Assembly: GCA_036787815.1 (NCBI GenBank)
Contig: DAIQOP010000071.1
Span: 1 to 16,018, forward strand
DNA from: DATBAK01 sp036787815
Lineage (GTDB): Bacteria; Actinomycetota; Acidimicrobiia; IMCC26256; PALSA-610
DNA length: 16,018 bases
Reading direction: 5' to 3'
A program made the translations under genes and the position numbers. Shown here in pieces: positions 14,211 through 16,018 of this stretch; position 1 is the first letter of the stretch, and every line of letters begins with the position of its first letter. The notes beneath the pieces are model-generated. The model saw only the letters and a list, made by a program, of their open reading frames with translations, did not search any database and had not been told where the DNA came from.

Positions 14211-14441
14211 TCAGCGGTAGGTGGTCGCGAGGCCGAACCCGCCCGTGATCAGGACGAGGCCGACGATGAGGTAGCGGTTCTCGGTGTTGCCGGGAAGCGC
14301 CTGGAGGTAGTTGGCGAGCACGACCACGAGACCCGTGAGCATGAGCGTGCACAGGGCCACCGGTACCCACAACGGGCTCGGCGGGGCCTTCTTCGGCGGG
14401 GGCGGCGTGTAGCGGGAGCGCTTGCTCTTGGAGACCGGCAC
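14211..14441 (-). CDS. crgA: cell division protein CrgA
   Basis: This 76-residue protein has the hallmarks of the actinobacterial divisome protein CrgA: a basic N-terminus with [14 protein letters not shown], two membrane segments (~24-46 and ~57-73), and a C-terminal GFGLATTYR close to the family's GF..T.WR. CrgA recruits and stabilises division proteins such as FtsZ, FtsQ and PBPs at the septum. The start is GTG at 14441, with TACCAT seven nt upstream and no Shine-Dalgarno, so probably leaderless. It diverges from trpG/pabA across 71 nt, as in mycobacteria where crgA lies near trpG close to the origin, and the DUF1345 gene follows it. Confidence 0.93.
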   Translation of the reverse strand: MPVSKSKRSRYTPPPPKKAPPSPLWVPVALCTLMLTGLVVVLANYLQALPGNTENRYLIVGLVLITGGFGLATTYR

Positions 14442-14448
14442 GGCGCAG

Positions 14449-14454
14449 ATGGTA
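14449..14454 (-). promoter_or_regulatory. candidate -10 box for crgA
   Basis: TACCAT lies seven nt before the GTG start of crgA, matching the leaderless TANNNT pattern. The opposing TAACGT for trpG is 46 nt away, so the two promoters are back to back. Confidence 0.45.
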
Positions 14455-14499
14455 CTGCGCGGGCCCGAATCCGGTGGTCGGTCCGTCCCGGTTCGCGCC

Positions 14500-14505
14500 T
14501 AACGT
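14500..14505 (+). promoter_or_regulatory. candidate -10 box for trpG/pabA
   Basis: TAACGT lies seven nt before the GTG at 14513, with no Shine-Dalgarno between, as expected for a leaderless transcript. It supports the GTG over the in-frame GTG at 14474. Confidence 0.5.
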
Positions 14506-14512
14506 TCGGGGC

Positions 14513-15118
14513 GTGGGCCCCACCATCCTCGTCGTCGACAACTACGACTCGTTCGTCTACAACCTCGTGCAGTACCTCGGGGAGCTGGGCGCGACCCCGG
14601 TGGTGCACCGTCACGACGGGATCACGCTCGACGAGATGGTGGCGCTGCGTCCCGACGGGCTCCTGATCTCGCCCGGGCCCGGCCGTCCCGAGGATGCCGG
14701 CCTGTCGAACGCCGCGATCGAGCACTTCGCGGGGCTGGGCGTCCCCGTGCTCGGTGTGTGCCTCGGGCATCAATGCATCGGCCAGCTCTACGGCGGCGAC
14801 GTGGTGCGGGCGCCGCGGGTGATGCACGGCAAGACCTCCGAGATCAGCCATTCGGGCGTCGGCGTGTTCGCCGATCTCCCGAACCCGTTCACCGCGACCC
14901 GGTACCACTCGCTGGTGGTCGCGCGTGAGTCGGTGCCGCCGGAGCTCGAGATCACGGCCGAGTCGGAGGACGGGCTGGTGATGGGGCTGCGCCATCGCGA
15001 GCTCCCCGTGGAGGGCGTGCAGTTCCACCCGGAGTCGATCCTCACGACCGGTGGGCACGACCTCTTGGCGAACTTCCTGCGCGGGATCACCGAGCGGGCA
15101 CCGGCGCCGACCGCGTAG
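14513..15118 (+). CDS. trpG: class I glutamine amidotransferase of anthranilate / aminodeoxychorismate synthase
   Basis: This 201-residue protein is the glutaminase subunit that supplies ammonia to the chorismate-using partner (TrpE or PabB) for tryptophan or folate synthesis. Visible parts are [20 protein letters not shown] at the N-terminus, the oxyanion loop [11 protein letters not shown], the nucleophile Cys83 in GVCLGHQ, and the other two members of the triad, His172 and Glu174 in QFHPESI. It is complete. TrpG and PabA cannot be told apart by sequence, and one protein often serves both; no trpE or pabB gene lies in the window. Start GTG at 14513 is preferred because the family begins at this point and a -10-like TAACGT lies just upstream. 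It diverges from crgA and converges on the mutY-like gene with 30 nt between stops. Confidence 0.93.
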   Translation: MGPTILVVDNYDSFVYNLVQYLGELGATPVVHRHDGITLDEMVALRPDGLLISPGPGRPEDAGLSNAAIEHFAGLGVPVLGVCLGHQCIGQLYGGDVVRAPRVMHGKTSEISHSGVGVFADLPNPFTATRYHSLVVARESVPPELEITAESEDGLVMGLRHRELPVEGVQFHPESILTTGGHDLLANFLRGITERAPAPTA

Positions 15119-15148
15119 TTCGCGCGCCACCGCTGCATCGCGTTCGGC

Positions 15149-15952
15149 CTACTGCGGCAGCGCCGCGGTGGAGCCCTGCACCTCCGCGAGGCCGTCGGCA
15201 ACGAGCGACGCGAGCGCGTCCGCATCGAGGTGCGCGATCGGCGTCGGACCGGCACGCAGTGCTGCGAGCACCAGGCCGCGCTGCTCGCGGAACGAACCTG
15301 CGAACGCGGCCTGGCGTGAACGGCGTTCGTCGGCGAGGGGCCCGCGCGTCGCGCACGGGCGGCGGAGCGGGCAGGTCGGGCACGCGGGTGCGCGTGCGGT
15401 GCACACGAGCGCACCGAGGTCCATGAGCGCGAGGAGCCGGTCGCGGCCCGAGAGCCGGCCGCCCAGCCGTCGGGTCGCGGCCTCGGCGTCGCGGTGGCCG
15501 AGGCGCCCGCCTTCGACCCGTTCGACGACACGCCGGATGTTGACGTCGAGCGCGACCGTGTTGGCATCGTCGGCCTCCGCCGCGACCGCGCCCGCGGTGT
15601 ACGCACCTACGCCGGGCAGCTCGGTGAGATCGTCGGGCCAGCCGTGCTCGGCGACGCGCGACGCGATCTCCCACAACCGTCGAGCGCGGCGGGGATAGCC
15701 GAGCCGACCCCACGCCGCGATCACCGCGCCCGCGCCCGCCGCGGCCGCGGTCTGCGGGTCGGGGAACGCCACGAGGAACGGCGCCCACATCTGCTCGACC
15801 CGTGCGACCTGCGTCTGCTGGAGCATCACTTCGGCCACGAGCACCGCCCACCGGTCGCGGCTGTGGCGCCAGGGGAGGTCGTGGCGTCCGTGCGTCGCGT
15901 ACCAGGTGGCCAGCGGCGCGGGCCGCGACCCCGGCGCCCGTTCCGGCGTCAC
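15149..15952 (-). CDS. mutY: A/G-specific adenine DNA glycosylase (short form)
   Basis: This 267-residue protein is a helix-hairpin-helix glycosylase of the MutY type, which removes adenine mispaired with 8-oxoguanine. Seen in order: DLPWR (26-29), EVMLQQTQVARV with catalytic Glu41, hairpin LPGVGAYTAGAV with Tyr118 where endonuclease III has Lys, LDVNIRRV with catalytic Asp136, and the four iron-sulfur ligands Cys184, 191, 194 and 200 in the C-x6-C-x2-C-x5-C spacing. The C-terminus is short: after the cluster only FAGSFREQRGLVLAALR and a helical tail ending VADGLAEVQGSTAALPQ remain, so the NUDIX-like domain that reads 8-oxoguanine in the E. coli enzyme is missing or much reduced, as is common in actinobacteria. 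The start is GTG at 15952, with no clear ribosome site but overlapping an upstream stop in GTGA. The frame stays open to the window edge, so a longer start is possible. Confidence 0.92.
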   Translation of the reverse strand: MTPERAPGSRPAPLATWYATHGRHDLPWRHSRDRWAVLVAEVMLQQTQVARVEQMWAPFLVAFPDPQTAAAAGAGAVIAAWGRLGYPRRARRLWEIASRVAEHGWPDDLTELPGVGAYTAGAVAAEADDANTVALDVNIRRVVERVEGGRLGHRDAEAATRRLGGRLSGRDRLLALMDLGALVCTARAPACPTCPLRRPCATRGPLADERRSRQAAFAGSFREQRGLVLAALRAGPTPIAHLDADALASLVADGLAEVQGSTAALPQ

Positions 15953-16018
15953 GTCGGTGGCGGCGCCGAGGTGGGGGGTGTCGTAGTCGACGCGGCCTGG
16001 CCGACGGTGAGCACGACC
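15949..16018 (-). CDS. possible C-terminal tail of an upstream gene (partial)
   Basis: In one minus-strand frame the window edge reads VVLTVGQAASTTTPPTSAPP and then a Pro and Thr before a TGA that overlaps the mutY GTG in GTGA. The Thr/Pro tail after a short beta-like stretch looks like the end of a real protein coupled to mutY. Only 22 residues are visible, so no function can be named. Confidence 0.4.
   Translation of the reverse strand, partial: VVLTVGQAASTTTPPTSAPPPT

Noticed and set aside
14194..14541. N-terminal extension of the DUF1345 gene through crgA
   Set aside because: It lies over crgA in another frame and has Arg/His/Pro-rich shadow composition.
1..16018. CRISPR array, insertion sequence, tRNA or rRNA
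   Set aside because: No spaced direct repeats, no transposase-like protein, no cloverleaf or conserved rRNA stretch was seen on either strand.

Overview
This is a GC-rich actinobacterial chromosome segment. It codes for a CrgA divisome protein beside a TrpG/PabA glutaminase, an F420-type (Ddn-family) oxidoreductase, two GAF-ANTAR regulators, and several genes whose start codon sits 6-10 nt after a TANNNT box, the pattern of leaderless actinobacterial transcripts. A NifJ-type pyruvate:ferredoxin oxidoreductase next to a dihydroorotate dehydrogenase-like gene is unusual for classical aerobic actinobacteria and suggests a deeper lineage such as Acidimicrobiia; that placement is inference. A run of exactly 100 N (7829-7928) shows that this is a scaffolded draft or metagenome assembly.

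Left block (1-7202, all on the minus strand, so transcription runs right to left): a membrane-anchored YceI-like protein, a Ddn-family oxidoreductase, two overlapping GAF-ANTAR regulators, a short leader packed with stem-loops, nifJ, and a DHOD-like flavoprotein whose GTG start overlaps the nifJ stop. The two regulators directly upstream of nifJ, separated from it by a structured leader, are the most suggestive regulatory arrangement here.

Middle block (7369-11086): a KimA-like APC permease broken by the assembly gap and ending in a fused OB-fold domain. It converges on a DUF4118 (KdpD-type membrane domain) protein that has no kinase domain. A small orphan gene then converges on a Cys/His-rich lipoprotein. 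Both convergent pairs have only 2 nt between their stop codons.

Right block (11174-16018): a histidine phosphatase diverging from an acetyl-CoA acetyltransferase, a small membrane protein with a zinc-ribbon-like tail, a palindrome of three DnaA-box-like 9-mers, a DUF1345 membrane protein and crgA on the minus strand, trpG/pabA diverging from crgA, and a mutY-like adenine glycosylase at the edge, with the tail of one more gene overlapping its start. crgA beside trpG is an origin-proximal arrangement in mycobacteria, which gives some context to the DnaA-box palindrome.

No rRNA, tRNA, CRISPR array, insertion sequence or phage gene was seen. No stretch longer than about 170 nt lacks a gene, apart from the N gap. 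The genes are mostly housekeeping or accessory metabolism. I did not find an obvious new defence or mobile system; the best leads are the permease/OB-fold fusion, the ANTAR-nifJ leader and the DnaA-box palindrome.
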